From contig CP136063.1 of NCBI GenBank assembly GCA_032622095.1, positions 276,389,426-276,453,425 on the forward strand: a stretch of 64,000 nt of DNA, written 5' to 3'. This stretch comes from Siphonodentalium dalli. Its lineage: Eukaryota > Mollusca > Scaphopoda > Gadilida > Siphonodentaliidae. Shown piece by piece: positions 41,694 through 52,694 of the stretch. The notes below the pieces were generated by a model. The model worked only from the letters and a program-made list of their open reading frames with translations. It did no database searches and was not told the origin of the DNA. Positions within the stretch are counted from its first letter, which is position 1, and the number at the start of each line of letters is the position of its first letter. Made by a program: the position numbers and the translations under genes.

Positions 41694-44600
41694 CTGCAAG
41701 AGAAGTAGGTAATATCATAAGCTTCTAGATCTGTATTTTCTCAAGATAAATATATAGTACAATAATGCCCTAAATAATCAACTCCTTAACCACATCAGAA
41801 TTATGGGTAATTTTTCAGGATTTAGTCGGAAATATGGCTTATTGCCATTCATCTGAAAGCTCTCACTGAGAGCTGCTGTGGTTAAGGAGTCGATTATTTA
41901 GGGCATTACTGTAGGTTTCTGATGAAATTAAACAAGCATTTGTGGCAAATTTAAAGGGGGTTGTTAATACATTGACTGCCGATAGCAGCCCTTGAACTTG
42001 GCATTTTTCCTCTACGGCTTTTCTTTAGCACTGTCAGCTGGGACTGTATGAAATTCTATATTGGCTTCTGGGGCTTTTTCTACGGCATTGACTTTTATCG
42101 TAGCTAATTTCGAGGGCTGCTATAGTGTATCCTTCATGGAAGTCAATCTGATATTAAGTATTGAATCAGCATGCTCAGACCCCAACACTGAGCATGTTTT
42201 GGGTAGGAACACATAAAAACATGCCAAATACTCACTACAAGGTAATGTTATCTAATGGATCTTTTACTGGGTGCCGACCCCACCCACCCACATTTTTCTC
42301 ATGAGTATAAAATAGAGGATCTACAATGAGATCCCAGTTTATACCGGAATTTACAAGGCGAGGTCCAGACCTAATTTACTGACGAGTTTTGTAAATTCTG
42401 CTGTAGATTCTATTTATTACATGATCCAAAACCTCGGAAAAACATACTTAAATCAACAAATGAGATGCGAAACTAACATCGGCTTCTATAAGGCATGCAA
42501 TGACGTTTCACGTAACTATGCATAGTTTGCCCGCATAAAGAAATAGTCCCAGATAAATAAAGACTCTTTAGCAGATTTAATGGCGCATATTTAATGACAT
42601 AACTTTTCAAACTCATCATTCATTATAGTTTGTTTGAAAAATATTGGAAGCCATTATATTTTTTAGATGTAGCGTAAACAGACGACAAACCGTAAGTCAA
42701 AGGTCACCTGGCAGTGTTTCCTGTCATTAAACGAACGTTTAATATCACAATTTATAGAATGGGTTTCTTGAATGGAATAAGGATAGGATCAAATAAATTA
42801 TAGTATTAAATCTGAATGGGAGAAAGGGTTAGTTATTGTATCTGTGCTTTTATTATTTTTTTCCAGTTGTTTTTCTTAAAAAATAAAGATGTATAATAGT
42901 ATACACTTGTGTTTAATATTGTTGTGAATTATACACATCTTATTCTATGCTTAGTTGTTGGATCAAAGAGGTATCAAATCAATAAAATCAAAGGATGAGT
43001 CACTTACTGTTCACACCTCTATCAGAGTAAATACAATGTGATGTGGAGTGATCACTTGGTGTTTTTATAGGATCCTTTGATAATGCATCTCAATGTTGTG
43101 TTTTTATAAGAATTAGCTTTATTTGTAAGCATTTGTGTAACTAAATTAACTTGTGAACTCATCATACAACCCTAGTTTGTTTACAAATTAATCCCAAAAT
43201 ATCTTAATAATATAAATAAAATACATTATCTTTATTCAATACAAAATATGGTATTGGTATAAAATATGATGTTAGTTCGGCACCTGAAGGCTAACTGGAT
43301 TTTTGCACATGGGGGTCCTCATGAGTAAGCGCAGTTCCACTTTTTGAGCAAAAGGCTTACTGATGGGTGTATACAGTATACGTTTTTTTCAAATTTTTTC
43401 AAATACTTTCAGTTTGAATAATAAATTGTAGTTTTATACCTTGAGTACTGCGCATGCCGTGTAGCTAACATTCTGGAGTATTTCGACTGGTTCTTTGAAC
43501 ATCACTCGGAATGTTGAGTTTGAGCCATCACACTGGAAACTTGTATCATTCTGGCCCATTGCTTTACCTGTATCCGTGTGAATTATCTGAAAGTAATCAA
43601 CATATCGTTGGTGGGCTTCTAATATGTTGTACAGGTCTGATAATTAGGTGCCTGTCATTTGCAGAATGAGGTCCCCAGAGGGTGAGTTTAGTGATGCTAG
43701 CATCACTAAATTCGTCGTCTGGGGACCTCATTCTGCTTAGGCCTCATCTTCTCAGGAAAGTTTCTTTATTATCAAATTTCTTCACATAGATTCTATTTCT
43801 TTTTTAGTTAGTTTCTCTATATCTGCAAATTGTCAGATGAGATATTGCATAATCGAGGTTCCCAATGGGTGTACATCACAGTATTCACCATTTGGGAACT
43901 TCAATCTGAGTCTATGTCTCCCATAGCAGATGAGGCTATGCAGAATAAGGTTCCCAGAGGGTGAATTTGGTGATGCTAGCCTGCTATGCAGGATACCATC
44001 ACTAAATTAACCATCTATGGACCTCATGCTGTCGGCCATGTTTTTTAAAACATTTTGGAAAAATTTATTCTGCCCATAGCATGGCCTGTAGGGTGTAGGA
44101 TTTAGTCATACAAAGAGTAAAATCTGGTCATGTTTTTCATAAAAATTAAAAGAAATATGATGGCTCCATTTTAATGTCATAGGGACCTTAATTCTCCAAT
44201 AAATGCAGGCTGCAGGGTGTGCCGATGGATTTAAATTTGAAATCCAAGATGGGTGCTGGCAGCCATGTTTTTAATGAATTTCGGAAATATTGTTGACTCC
44301 CATCCAGAGGTTATCGCGAAGATCCTTATAAAGTCTGGTGTTGATCAGATGAGGGATGTTGTCTGTAGGGTGTGCCGAAGGATTTAAACATGCAAATAGT
44401 AAAATCCAAGATGGCCACTGGTGGCCATGTTATTCAACGAAATTTGCAAAAAATTTATGGCTCCAATCTCGAGGACACCCCGAAGATCCGTATGAAGTTT
44501 GGTGATGATCGGATGAGGGATGTGGTCTGTAGGGTGTGCCGAAGGATTTAAACATGCAAATAGTAAAATCCAAGATGGCCACTGGTGGCCATGTTATTCA

Positions 44601-47600
44601 ACGAAATTTGCAAAAAATTTATGGCTCCAATCTCGAGGACACCCCGAAGATCCGTATGAAGTTTGGTGATGATCGGATGAGGGATGTGGTCTGTACGGTG
44701 TGCCAAATGATTTAGACATGCAAAGAGTAAAATCTGGTCATGTTTTTCATAAAAATTTAGAGAAATATGATGGCTCCATTTTAAATCACCCAGAAGATCC
44801 CTACAAAGTTTGGTGATGATCATCATGATCGGATGAGGGATGTAGGGTGTGCTAAAGAATTTAGTCATGCAAAGAGTAAAATCCAAAATGGCTCCCATCT
44901 AGAGGTCACTCCAAAGATCCATATGAACCTTGGTGATGATTGGATGAGAGATGTGACCTATAGGGTGTGCCAATGGAAATTGTTGATGGACAGACGGCGA
45001 GACGGACGATGGACACCAACTCATGGCAACAGCTCAAACTTTACAAAGTAAAGTTGAGCTAAAAATTTATAGACTCCCAACCATATTCTTGGTCCCCTCC
45101 TCAATTTTTTTTGGATTTGATACATTGGAAAGACCCATTAGTCAGACTAGATTTTGATAAAATTGGGCGATTTAAATCACCTACAGTAATGCTCTAATTA
45201 ATCGACTCCTTAACCACAGCAGAATTATGGGTAACTTTTCAGGATTTAGTCGGAAATATGGCTTGTTGCCATTCATTGGAAAGCTCTCGCCGAGAGCTTT
45301 CTGATGAATGGCAACAAGCCATATTTCCGACTAAATCCTGAAAAGTTACCCATAATTCTGCTGTGGTTAAGGAGTCGATTAATTAGAGCATTACTGTAGT
45401 ATTGTATAAGGTAGAGAATACTGTTGCAATTTCGAGAAATGACCATGACCATTTATGCTCGCAAGAATAAAGTATAAAAAATAAAATTCTTTCATTTTTA
45501 ACTGCACTTTGTTGCAAACCTGGGCATAATTTCAGGTCATCCACTTTTTCATTCATCTCAATGTTAATCTAAAAGAAATCTAGGCAAAGAGCTTACAGTT
45601 CACCCTAGTTAATAAAGGAGAACAATTTCACTTAAATAAAAGGTCAGCAGACCACAGTGTCCCCCGACAACATGGCAAGTCGATGCCGCTTTGTTAAAGA
45701 AATTTAAAAAAAATGTTGAAATTTTCGAAGTCGAAAAGGGTTAATAACTCCATAAAAATAATATTAGCTATATAGATGTTGCAAATCACCAACATGTTAG
45801 GAACAATATCCCAAAGTTTCAAATCTCTACATTTAAAACTGTAGGAGGAGTTGATTACACCATGAAGGTACCCAATCTCATCCAAAAGGCAAAAATGTTC
45901 CAAATTTTCTAAGTCGAAAACCCCCCAAAAATATGGAAAAAATTATATTTTTTATTAGCTATATAGATGTTGCAAATCACCAACATGTTAGGAACAATAT
46001 CCCAGAGTTTCAAATCTCTACATTTAAAACTGTAGGAGGAGTTGATTACACCATGAAGGTACCCAATCTCATCCAAAAGGCAAAAGGTACCCGATCTCGG
46101 ACACACGGACGGACGCACGGACGGACACACGGACGGACGGACAGACGAGGGTCATTTCTATAGTCCTCCGACGGAAACATCGGGGGACAAAAAGGGGATA
46201 ACCCAGCATTATACAAGAAGCTCACCTGAATGTTAACGGCATACTCGGTTGGTCCGTGGATACTACCATATAAACCAAAACCTACCACAAATATCCGCCT
46301 ATTCACCATGAATCTAGAACGAGACAGGAGAAAATACAGGGTTAAGATGATATTATGTACCTGTTGACTTTTATAATATGACATACAGTAATGCCGTAAA
46401 TAATCGACCCCTTAACCACAGCAGAATTATGGGTAACTTTTCAGGATTTAGTCGGAAATATGGCTTGTTGTCATTCATCGGAAAGCTCTTACATGTTCTT
46501 TTGGCCATTATGGACTGCATCAATGATGACGAGAGCTGTGACTTGAATGTTTTGTTGTCTTCAGTTGTGCTTGTGGAGGGTGGTAACAGGTTAAATTCTG
46601 CTATGGTACGAGGAGAGAGCGAACAGAAATAGGAATTTATTAGCTCTGATGGTTTGGAATGTTAGTTTCTTTTTCTTGTTGTATCTAATGATATAGAGGG
46701 ACCTAAGGTGTTTCAAGTCCATGTGCCTAGTTGCCCACAAGAAATAATAAAAAAAATTGCTATTATGCAAAAAGTGATGTGTATATAGCTTCCCTTGATG
46801 TCTTGTATCATGCAAGCTACATATGATCTGACTATGAAATTCATATAACATGTGAAAGCAAATAACTGAGGAAAATACTTCAAAAGAGACATACCTTATA
46901 CGATCACTAGTTCCACTGTATCCCCAGCGGCTCTCTATCTGACAGAATCGTGAAACGACCTGTTCTTTTCCCGTAAGACAGCAGCGTGGAACATCTAGAA
47001 ATGTTATCTGAGGTTTCGGGTTTACAGTGAAATAGAGAAACAACTGAACTACTTCTCTGTCCTCTAGTATACCATTTTGAGCTGCACCGACCGCAAATTC
47101 CTCCACGGACATTAGCGGGAATCTGATGAGTCTCAGTGCATGACCAAGAATTTCTTTCTGATTTGGAGCTGTTGATGGAATATTACGTCTTTGACATTCA
47201 GCGTCAGCCCAACGACATACAGCCATGAATAACTTGCATTCTCTTATGCCTAAAGTATCCCGTGCTAGAACGGCACACAAAGTGTCATGGTCGATTTCTG
47301 TGAAACCTTCAGCAGCTAATGCTTCCGACGTGTTCTTATCTATAGATTCCAGACAGAGCGCTGCTAACTGAGGCTCATCAAATAACCTTGCTTGAGTTAG
47401 AAGCATGAATGCATTATCGCTTGTTAAATTCCTTTTTAAAAACTCCACACAAGCCCTCTCCAATGCAGGAACAGCGTATTTCTTCGCAGCATAAAGAGTA
47501 GTCATAACAGTTTCGGGACCGATTTGTACTTCATCAGTGTACAAAAACCTCACCAGAGCTAAAAATGCAGCTGGTTCAACATCAGGAATCTCTATAACTT

Positions 47601-48078
47601 CATCAGATGTCGCCATATTGCCGTTGAATAACGCGTCAAAAACGGCACTACCTGCCGATAATAGAAACCTGTGTGATGGGACTTGCATATCGTTAGGTTT
47701 CTTTCCGATGGTGAAATGAACATCACACATTGTCTCACTGTTGAAGAGAAATGCTAGCCTATCCTTGATATGTGGCTTTGTTGCTTGCCAGTTATATGGG
47801 GCTGGACCATTCCCTGTTGGGGTAGAACATTGGGATGAATTGGCTGACTGGGGCCTGATGATAGTTTGTGTTGGTATTGGACTGGATATTCTATGTGTGT
47901 TGATTGGATCACTGACTAGGTTTTGAATGGGACTCAATGGATTGGACGACATTGGTGAGTCAGGTTGCTGTCTCTCATTGGCAGTATAGTTGTGTGGTGG
48001 TGCCTGGTTAACAGGTACATTCGCTGCTATGTTCGTGAATTTATGAGGAAAGTTTTTGGCACTCTCATCTTTTTCCAT
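41535..48078 (-). CDS. BTBD2: BTB-BACK-PHR protein, BTBD1/BTBD2 type, 4 coding exons
   Basis: Coding parts on the minus strand are 48078-46895, 46313-46226, 43586-43440 and 41693-41535. All have GT-AG introns and consistent phases, totalling 525 residues, the length expected for BTBD2. Residues 1-95 are low-complexity (Pro, Ser, Asn, Gln). The BTB domain is about 109-218 ([30 protein letters not shown]). The BACK domain is about 220-330 ([19 protein letters not shown]). The PHR domain is about 378-525 ([34 protein letters not shown]-terminus IPEIVFYT). Family knowledge: BTBD1 and BTBD2 bind DNA topoisomerase I, localise to cytoplasmic bodies, and BTB-BACK proteins act as CUL3 ligase adaptors. 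BTBD1 and BTBD2 cannot be separated by eye, and an invertebrate single-copy ancestor is likely. Confidence 0.95.
41694..43439. other. BTBD2 intron 3 (with one foldback)
   Basis: A family F foldback lies at 41758-41913. The rest is AT-rich. TTTACAAGGCGAGGTCCAG and related sequence near 42346 shows no repeat partner. Nothing else was recognised. Confidence 0.5.
41758..41913. mobile_element. Foldback MITE (family F), internally deleted
   Basis: Starts CAATAATGCCCTAAATAATC (41760), ends GGGCATTACTG (41911). Most of the right arm is deleted after GAGAGCTGCTGTGG. 152 bp instead of 213. Confidence 0.85.
43440..43586 (-). CDS. BTBD2: BTBD2 coding exon 3
   Basis: It encodes [40 protein letters not shown] and SYTACAVLK. 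It is 147 bp, phase 0 at both ends. Acceptor TACTTTCAG, donor AAG|GTATAA. Middle of the PHR domain. Confidence 0.95.
43640..44040. mobile_element. Foldback family G cluster in BTBD2 intron 2
   Basis: Hairpins with GCAGAATGAGGTCCCCAGAG lie at 43660-43740 and 43940-44030. Between them is the GGTTCCCAATGGGTGTACAT middle motif seen also at 19350 and 48310. Confidence 0.7.
44040..45062 (-). repeat. ~172-bp satellite in BTBD2 intron 2, minus orientation
   Basis: About six units share GGGTGTGCC, GATTTAAACATGCAAA, AGTAAAATCCAAGATGGC, ATGGCTCCA, AAGATCC and TTTGGTGATGATCGGATGAG. Two consecutive units (about 44343-44515 and 44515-44687) are identical over nearly their whole length. It ends in a GACAGACGGCGAGACGGACG tract and CAAAGTAAAGTTGAGCTAAA. 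Confidence 0.85.
45182..45398. mobile_element. 213-bp foldback MITE (family F)
   Basis: TA-flanked, starts CAGTAATGCTCTAATTAATC (45184), ends AGAGCATTACTG (45396). The matching substitutions in both arms (CTCTAATTAA and TTAATTAGAG) keep the fold-back perfect there. Confidence 0.92.
45658..46195. repeat. Duplicated ~185-bp unit with GTCCCCCGA ends
   Basis: GTGTCCCCCGACAACATG (45658) and TCGGGGGACAAAA (46180) are inverted ends. Between them a unit (AGCTATATAGATGTTGCAAA to CATCCAAAAGGCAAAA) occurs twice (45768-45895, 45957-46085). A GGACGGAC tract is at 46098-46145. It adjoins BTBD2 exon 2. Confidence 0.75.
46226..46313 (-). CDS. BTBD2: BTBD2 coding exon 2
   Basis: It encodes [20 protein letters not shown] and PTEYAVNIQ after the split Arg codon. 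It is 88 bp. Acceptor TCGTTCTAG, donor CAG|GTGAGC. Start of the PHR beta-sandwich. Confidence 0.95.
46384..46490. mobile_element. Half foldback MITE (family F)
   Basis: Left arm only, CAGTAATGCCGTAAATAATC (46386) to GGAAAGCTCTT. It lies in BTBD2 intron 1. Confidence 0.8.
46495..46730 (-). mobile_element. LINE C-terminal relic in BTBD2 intron 1
   Basis: On the minus strand the sequence reads [14 protein letters not shown] after a frameshift, typical of the end of CR1/Jockey-like reverse transcriptase ORFs ('fPRTI.eWN.LP'). Preceding codons include [18 protein letters not shown] in a decayed context. A related relic is at 54605-54800. Confidence 0.55.
46895..48078 (-). CDS. BTBD2: BTBD2 coding exon 1
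   Basis: It encodes residues 1-394 plus two bases of Arg395: the disordered N-terminus, BTB, BACK and first strand of PHR. The start ATG at 48078 is preceded by in-frame stops (TAATAGTAG). The donor is ATAAG|GTATGTC at 46894. An open frame continues past the donor to 46591 but that part is intron and LINE relic. Confidence 0.95.
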
Positions 48079-48135
48079 GTTCAGTGGTTGTAAACTTTCT
48101 ACTATTATAACAGCTTCTTGATCACATCATGATTC
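48079..48135 (-). other. BTBD2: BTBD2 5' UTR segment with candidate acceptor
   Basis: On the minus strand, TTTTCTATTTCAG precedes 48135, so the coding exon may be spliced to an upstream non-coding exon beyond 48.2 kb that I cannot place. Confidence 0.45.
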
Positions 48136-48179
48136 CTGAAATAGAAAACTATTTATAAAATCTAATAACCTATTCAAGC

Positions 48180-48420
48180 ATGAGTTTAGTGTGCCTGTCC
48201 TTTGCAGAATGAGGTCCCAAGAGGGTGAATTTAGTGACTCTATCCCCCATAGTGGGCAAGCATCACCAAATTCACCCTCTGGGGATCTCATTCTGCATGG
48301 CCTCATCTGCTATGGGAGACATAGACTCAGTTTGAAGTTCCCAAATGGTGAATATTGTGATGTACACCCATTGGGAACCTCGATTATGCAATGTGTCGTT
48401 TGCCAATTTGGGGATATAAG
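48180..48420. mobile_element. Foldback family G
   Basis: TTTAGTGTGCCTGTCCTTTG, one hairpin (GAATGAGGTCCCAAGAGGG against complement at 48267-48296), then the GGAGACATAGACTCAG and GGGAACCTCGATTATGCAA middle motif. Truncated on the right. Confidence 0.7.
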
Positions 48421-48482
48421 AGAAATTAAACTAAAAAAGAAATAGAATCTAAATGAAGAACATTCTATAGAAATTTGATACC

Positions 48483-48596
48483 TCTCGGCGAGAGCTTTCC
48501 GATGAATGGCAACAAGCCATATTTCCGACTAAATCCTGAAAAGTTACCCATAATTCTGCTTTGGTTAAGAGGTCGATTAATTAGGGCATTACTGTA
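48483..48596. mobile_element. Half foldback MITE (family F)
   Basis: Centre CTCTCGGCGAGAGCTTTCC and right arm to GGGCATTACTG (48594), TA follows. Confidence 0.8.
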
Positions 48597-49190
48597 AATA
48601 CCTGAATTATTCTCATTTACCCATACTATTATGACTGATAGAATGGTTGGTGAGAAGTCTCACACAAATTGAACACCATGCGCAATTTTGGTTAATACAT
48701 GTAAGTTGTCTGCGGGTTTGTATTTTTGGAAACCAACTAATTAAATTGATATTGACTAAACAAGAATGATTGCGTCAACAACAGTAACTTGATTTAATTT
48801 ATATGAAAGAATGGTGAATTGTGTTCTGGCTATTAGTGATACAAAATTTATTGAAATACCTGCATTGTGCAAGCTTATTCACGGTGAGGTGCAGCGGTGT
48901 TTCAAATCACTTTAGGAGTGGTCTAGTCTGTGTTCTAGAATCAGTCTATTCTGGAGGACATGGCATTTGAAGGGCGTATGATATGGCGAAGAAGTCAAAG
49001 GTCCAGCAAAATTCATGGACAAATTGGGTGGATCCACTTGATCCGATTTATAATATAATATTCAGTATGACTACAAGGCAAACTAACGAAGAAGAATGCG
49101 GTACCTGGAGAAAAACATTATTTTCAATAACCCCTCCTTTACTAATGCATTCTCCCATTCATTTATGAAAGTATACATTGGAATAGTCTA
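48597..49190. other. Upstream of BTBD2, nothing recognised
   Basis: Unique sequence. A non-coding first exon or promoter of BTBD2 could lie here but nothing decides it. CCTTTACTAATGCATTC at 49136 resembles the CCCTTTCTTTACT terminus near 29282. Confidence 0.35.
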
Positions 49191-49591
49191 TTAACCCTTT
49201 ACCCAACAAAACGGCCAAAACCGGCCAAATAAAGCTTCAACAGCCTAAAATATCTTCGGTCTGTCTCAATAGAACCATACAAATATGGATATCATTGGAA
49301 CCGGCTCCTTGACCACATTGTGATAGTTACAGTTATGCCCTGTGTCAATGCATTCTCTTATATATGCGAGTCGACCATAGGTCGCCTCGCATATATAAGA
49401 GAATGCATTGGCCTAAAAAAAATCTTTTTTTCACACTTTTTACCATTTTTTCTTACATTCTTTAACAATTTTATAATTTTTAATGTGTTAAGCCAATGCA
49501 TTCTCTTATATATGCGAGGCGACCTATGGTCGACTCGCATATATAAGAGAATGCACTGGCACAGGGGCCCTTCTGTTGGGTAAAGGGTTAA
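49191..49591 (-). mobile_element. TTAA-MITE family A, complete copy, reversed
   Basis: TTAA at 49191-49194 and 49588-49591, termini CCCTTTACCCAACA and TGTTGGGTAAAGGG, two palindromes, internal length 393 bp, opposite orientation to 37829-38218. Confidence 0.9.
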
Positions 49592-50583
49592 TAGTCTGGA
49601 GGGATGTTCAGGTAATAAAAGCAGAGCACAAACAGACGAAAAGATAATACAAGTGCAGAAGAATTCACCTTCTTTGGTGGGAAATGTACAGATAATAAGT
49701 TTAACAAACAATCTACACAGATTGACTACCATATGATCTTTCCATCTAAGATTTTTACGTACACATGCCTGCGATTCTGTCCCAAGTGGGGGTAACAAAA
49801 AAAACACCACGATTTTCACAGGTGAAATCAAAGTGCTTGATATTCAGTTTTTACTCATGATCTTGTCGTGAGCACGCACAGTCCAACTACCCATGACAGA
49901 AAACTCTCCAATTATGATTGAACCATGGTTGTGCGAATGTTCACTAAATCGAGATAACGTCAAGTCTCTAATTAGGAATTTCCTTGACCCATAATATATC
50001 TCATTCCAAGGATATTATGCTAATTCTACATGTAATTTGAAATTTTAGAATTTAGTTCTATGTCTACGGTATCAATCTATACAGGGGTGATGCCTTAGCC
50101 CCTAGGGGGGGTCAGTACTAGTATAGCCTGCATCAGCCCCCCCTCCCCAGTCAGAGGGGGTTAGCCCCCCCCCATTGTCAGCGAAATCTGCAAAATCCAT
50201 CGGGGAGCATACCTGCGAATAATTGTGCAGCTTTACCACCCATGATCCTCACCACTGCTCTGAGACAAATTTTGAATATTTACACAGACTATACAAATGC
50301 AAGTTTACTTGTAAGTAATGACGAGTCCCATGCGACACAATCGTGTGCTTTGGAAATAAACTTGCACTATACTGCGAAGAGTTAATAGAAAAGTGTTGAT
50401 TGCAAAGCCATGTTGTACATTCTACATTCAGCCCGATTCCTGGAACTTGTCTGATCCATGTTTAAGTATCTGGGAACAACAGACATGTGACATTGGAGAG
50501 TAAAGACATGAAGTCACATTGTGCTTGCAGCCTGTTTATTGGAGGCCAAATTCACATTTAATAACTACATGTAATTATGTTTA
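49592..50583. other. Intergenic, nothing recognised
   Basis: A G/C-rich patch lies at 50100-50175 (CCCCTAGGGGGGG and CCCCCCCTCCCC). No gene or bounded element was seen. Confidence 0.4.
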
Positions 50584-51190
50584 AGCATGATCAGGGCTCA
50601 CACTGCCACTTGCCAATGGCAAAAATAATTCACATTTGGCAAAAAATATTTTTGTTTGGCAAAAGTTTTGGCAAGTCACTATTTAATTCCTAAAGAGAGT
50701 TGAAAAAAATATTGGTCGATCAATACCATTCATTTCAGGAAACTCTTATACAATATAATTGTATTAGTGGTGTTTTATATGGTTTAGGAACAGTTAACAG
50801 CTCTATTAAGATGAAGTTAATCTGATAGCATTGGTATTGATGGGTGGAGGGATTACCCGTATTTTATGTGGTGGTGGTGTTTACATAGCTAATCCTCTTG
50901 CAATGTGATGCGCCCTTCCGATGAAGCGACCCTTCTATCATATTATTGTTCGGTGATTGATTTATTGTTGTATTATAAACCACGAAAGAGATGCGAGTAT
51001 ATTATTAACTAAATGCTTTCCTATCGATATCAAACGTCGTTCAAACCGCGAGTGCCGAAACATATGATCCAATCAAGTTAACAGAAAATGATACTATCAG
51101 GGATAACATTTGGCATCTAAAAGAATTTGGCAAAAAATATTTTCATTTGGCAAAAGTAAATTTCGGTCCAGCGCGGACCCTGAGCATGAT
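50584..51190. mobile_element. 591-bp hAT-like MITE with perfect 8-bp target duplication
   Basis: AGCATGAT flanks both ends (50584-50591, 51183-51190). It starts CAGGGCTCACACTGCC and ends GCGCGGACCCTG. Subterminal TTTGGCAAAAAATATTTT and CATTTGGCAAAAGT motifs occur at both ends. A shorter homologous block is at about 34926-35210. The 8-bp duplication and CAGGG ends point to hAT. Confidence 0.88.
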
Positions 51191-52077
51191 GCATTACACC
51201 TAAAGCATAATGCCATTACCCTTAAGCGTAATTCAGATTTGCATTACATTTTTAAAAGCATAATGGCATTACACTTTTAAAAGTGTAATAGCATTGCATT
51301 GCGCTTAAGTGTAATTCAAATTCCATCTTTCAAAACTACCCTAGAGCTGAAATGGATGCAGCCACTTGTAAATAAATATTTCAAGAGCAAATATATGTTA
51401 GGCTCCGCCCAGAATATTTACCTTAGATGAAAGTAAATTAGGCCTATGTAACTCAACAGCTGGATCGAACAATGCTTGATTATCAATATTATAACGATTG
51501 CATGGTGAGTTGGGCATTAGTTTGTTATAGAAATTAAAGGAGCAGCCCACGTCTGAAATTCTTTTTACCCATTCATTGCATGTTAAAACAATTTGCATTT
51601 ATGGGAGGCCAAATTTACAGGGGTGGCGTCATTTGGCAAACCTTGTCAGATTGCGTACTGTTTCAGACTCGGCTTTAATACAACGCCATGATTGGTTCAA
51701 ACTATATAACATTATTTTTAGCTGGGTGACTTGGTCAAGGATAGGCATGCATTTTTGAGTTTAGTTGTAGTCAATCGATTCGTGGGTATGAAAACATTTA
51801 CAATTAAAGTCAAATTAACCATTTTATAAGTTTTGTTTTACAACAATGATATAGAATAGTCTATAAAATATCTATATGAAATTACCGCATGGCCTAAATT
51901 GACTGTTGTACATAGACACGGAAAATAGCACTATCGTTTCGAAGAGACAATATTCAAAAATGGTATGCCAGTTTTGTTGATAACAGACAATATGAACTGA
52001 TGCTATCAACGGCATTCAAATCGGATGCTTGGTCCATGTTTCCAGATATTTTGTGATGTAAGATTATAAACCATGCA
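51191..52077. other. Intergenic, ATTAC-rich patch
   Basis: From 51190 to 51312, GCATTAC, GTAATTCA, CATAATGGCATTAC and CTTAAGTGTAAT motifs recur in both orientations, with no clear period. A similar GTAATG/CATTAC patch lies at 54885-54945. No gene was seen. Confidence 0.45.
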
Positions 52078-52219
52078 TACAGTAATGCCCTAAGTAATCG
52101 ACTCCTTAACCTCAGCAGAATTATGGTTAACTTTTCAGGATTTAGTCGGAAATATGGCTTGTTGCCATTCATCGGAAAGCTCTCGGGTTAAGGAGTCGAT
52201 TACTTAGGGCATTACTGTA
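52078..52219. mobile_element. Foldback MITE (family F), internally deleted
   Basis: TA-flanked, starts CAGTAATGCCCTAAGTAATC (52080), ends AGGGCATTACTG (52217). Most of the right arm is missing after GAAAGCTCTCGG. 138 bp. Confidence 0.85.
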
Positions 52220-52690
52220 ATTATTAGATCGAATAACTCGTCAAATAACAATATAAGTAATCTGACTATTGTATGCAGAACGTCGGCTATATAGTGGTTA
52301 TACACTTCTTCCAGATCTGGATATATCCTTCCACGAAAAATTTATTCTAATTATACCCGAGAGCTCGGCCCCAGAGGTCATAGGTCGAGGAGTCCAGAAT
52401 GGGGTGGCATCAGGAAAATACTGATGCCACACCTGAACATAGCACAGTCCTAGGAATCACTGTCCATGTAAATTGTAATATTAAATTTGATTAAAATATA
52501 ACAAATAGATCTAGATACATTACCTCTACTATACAGATAACTATATAACTATAATAACTAAATATAAAATATTGATTTAATATTATTAAATACTATTTTA
52601 TTCAACTAACAGTGATTCCTAGGGACTGTGATTTAATCATATACCTCAAACGGGTAAAAGAATATCTGGCTTCTGACTATTTAAAAAATT
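52220..52690. other. Intergenic, two spaced repeats
   Basis: CCTAGGAATCACTGTCCATG (52451) is matched by inverted CAGTGATTCCTAGGGACTGT (about 52610). No gene was recognised. Confidence 0.45.
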
Positions 52691-52694
52691 AATT

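Noticed and set aside
46591-46894. C-terminal extension of the BTBD2 frame beyond RIR
   Set aside because: It runs past a good GT donor into intron and a LINE relic, while the next exon continues the conserved PHR domain.
1340-49560. CRISPR-like array of palindromic repeats
   Set aside because: Repeats are dispersed over tens of kilobases inside transposons with target duplications, in a spliced eukaryotic genome.
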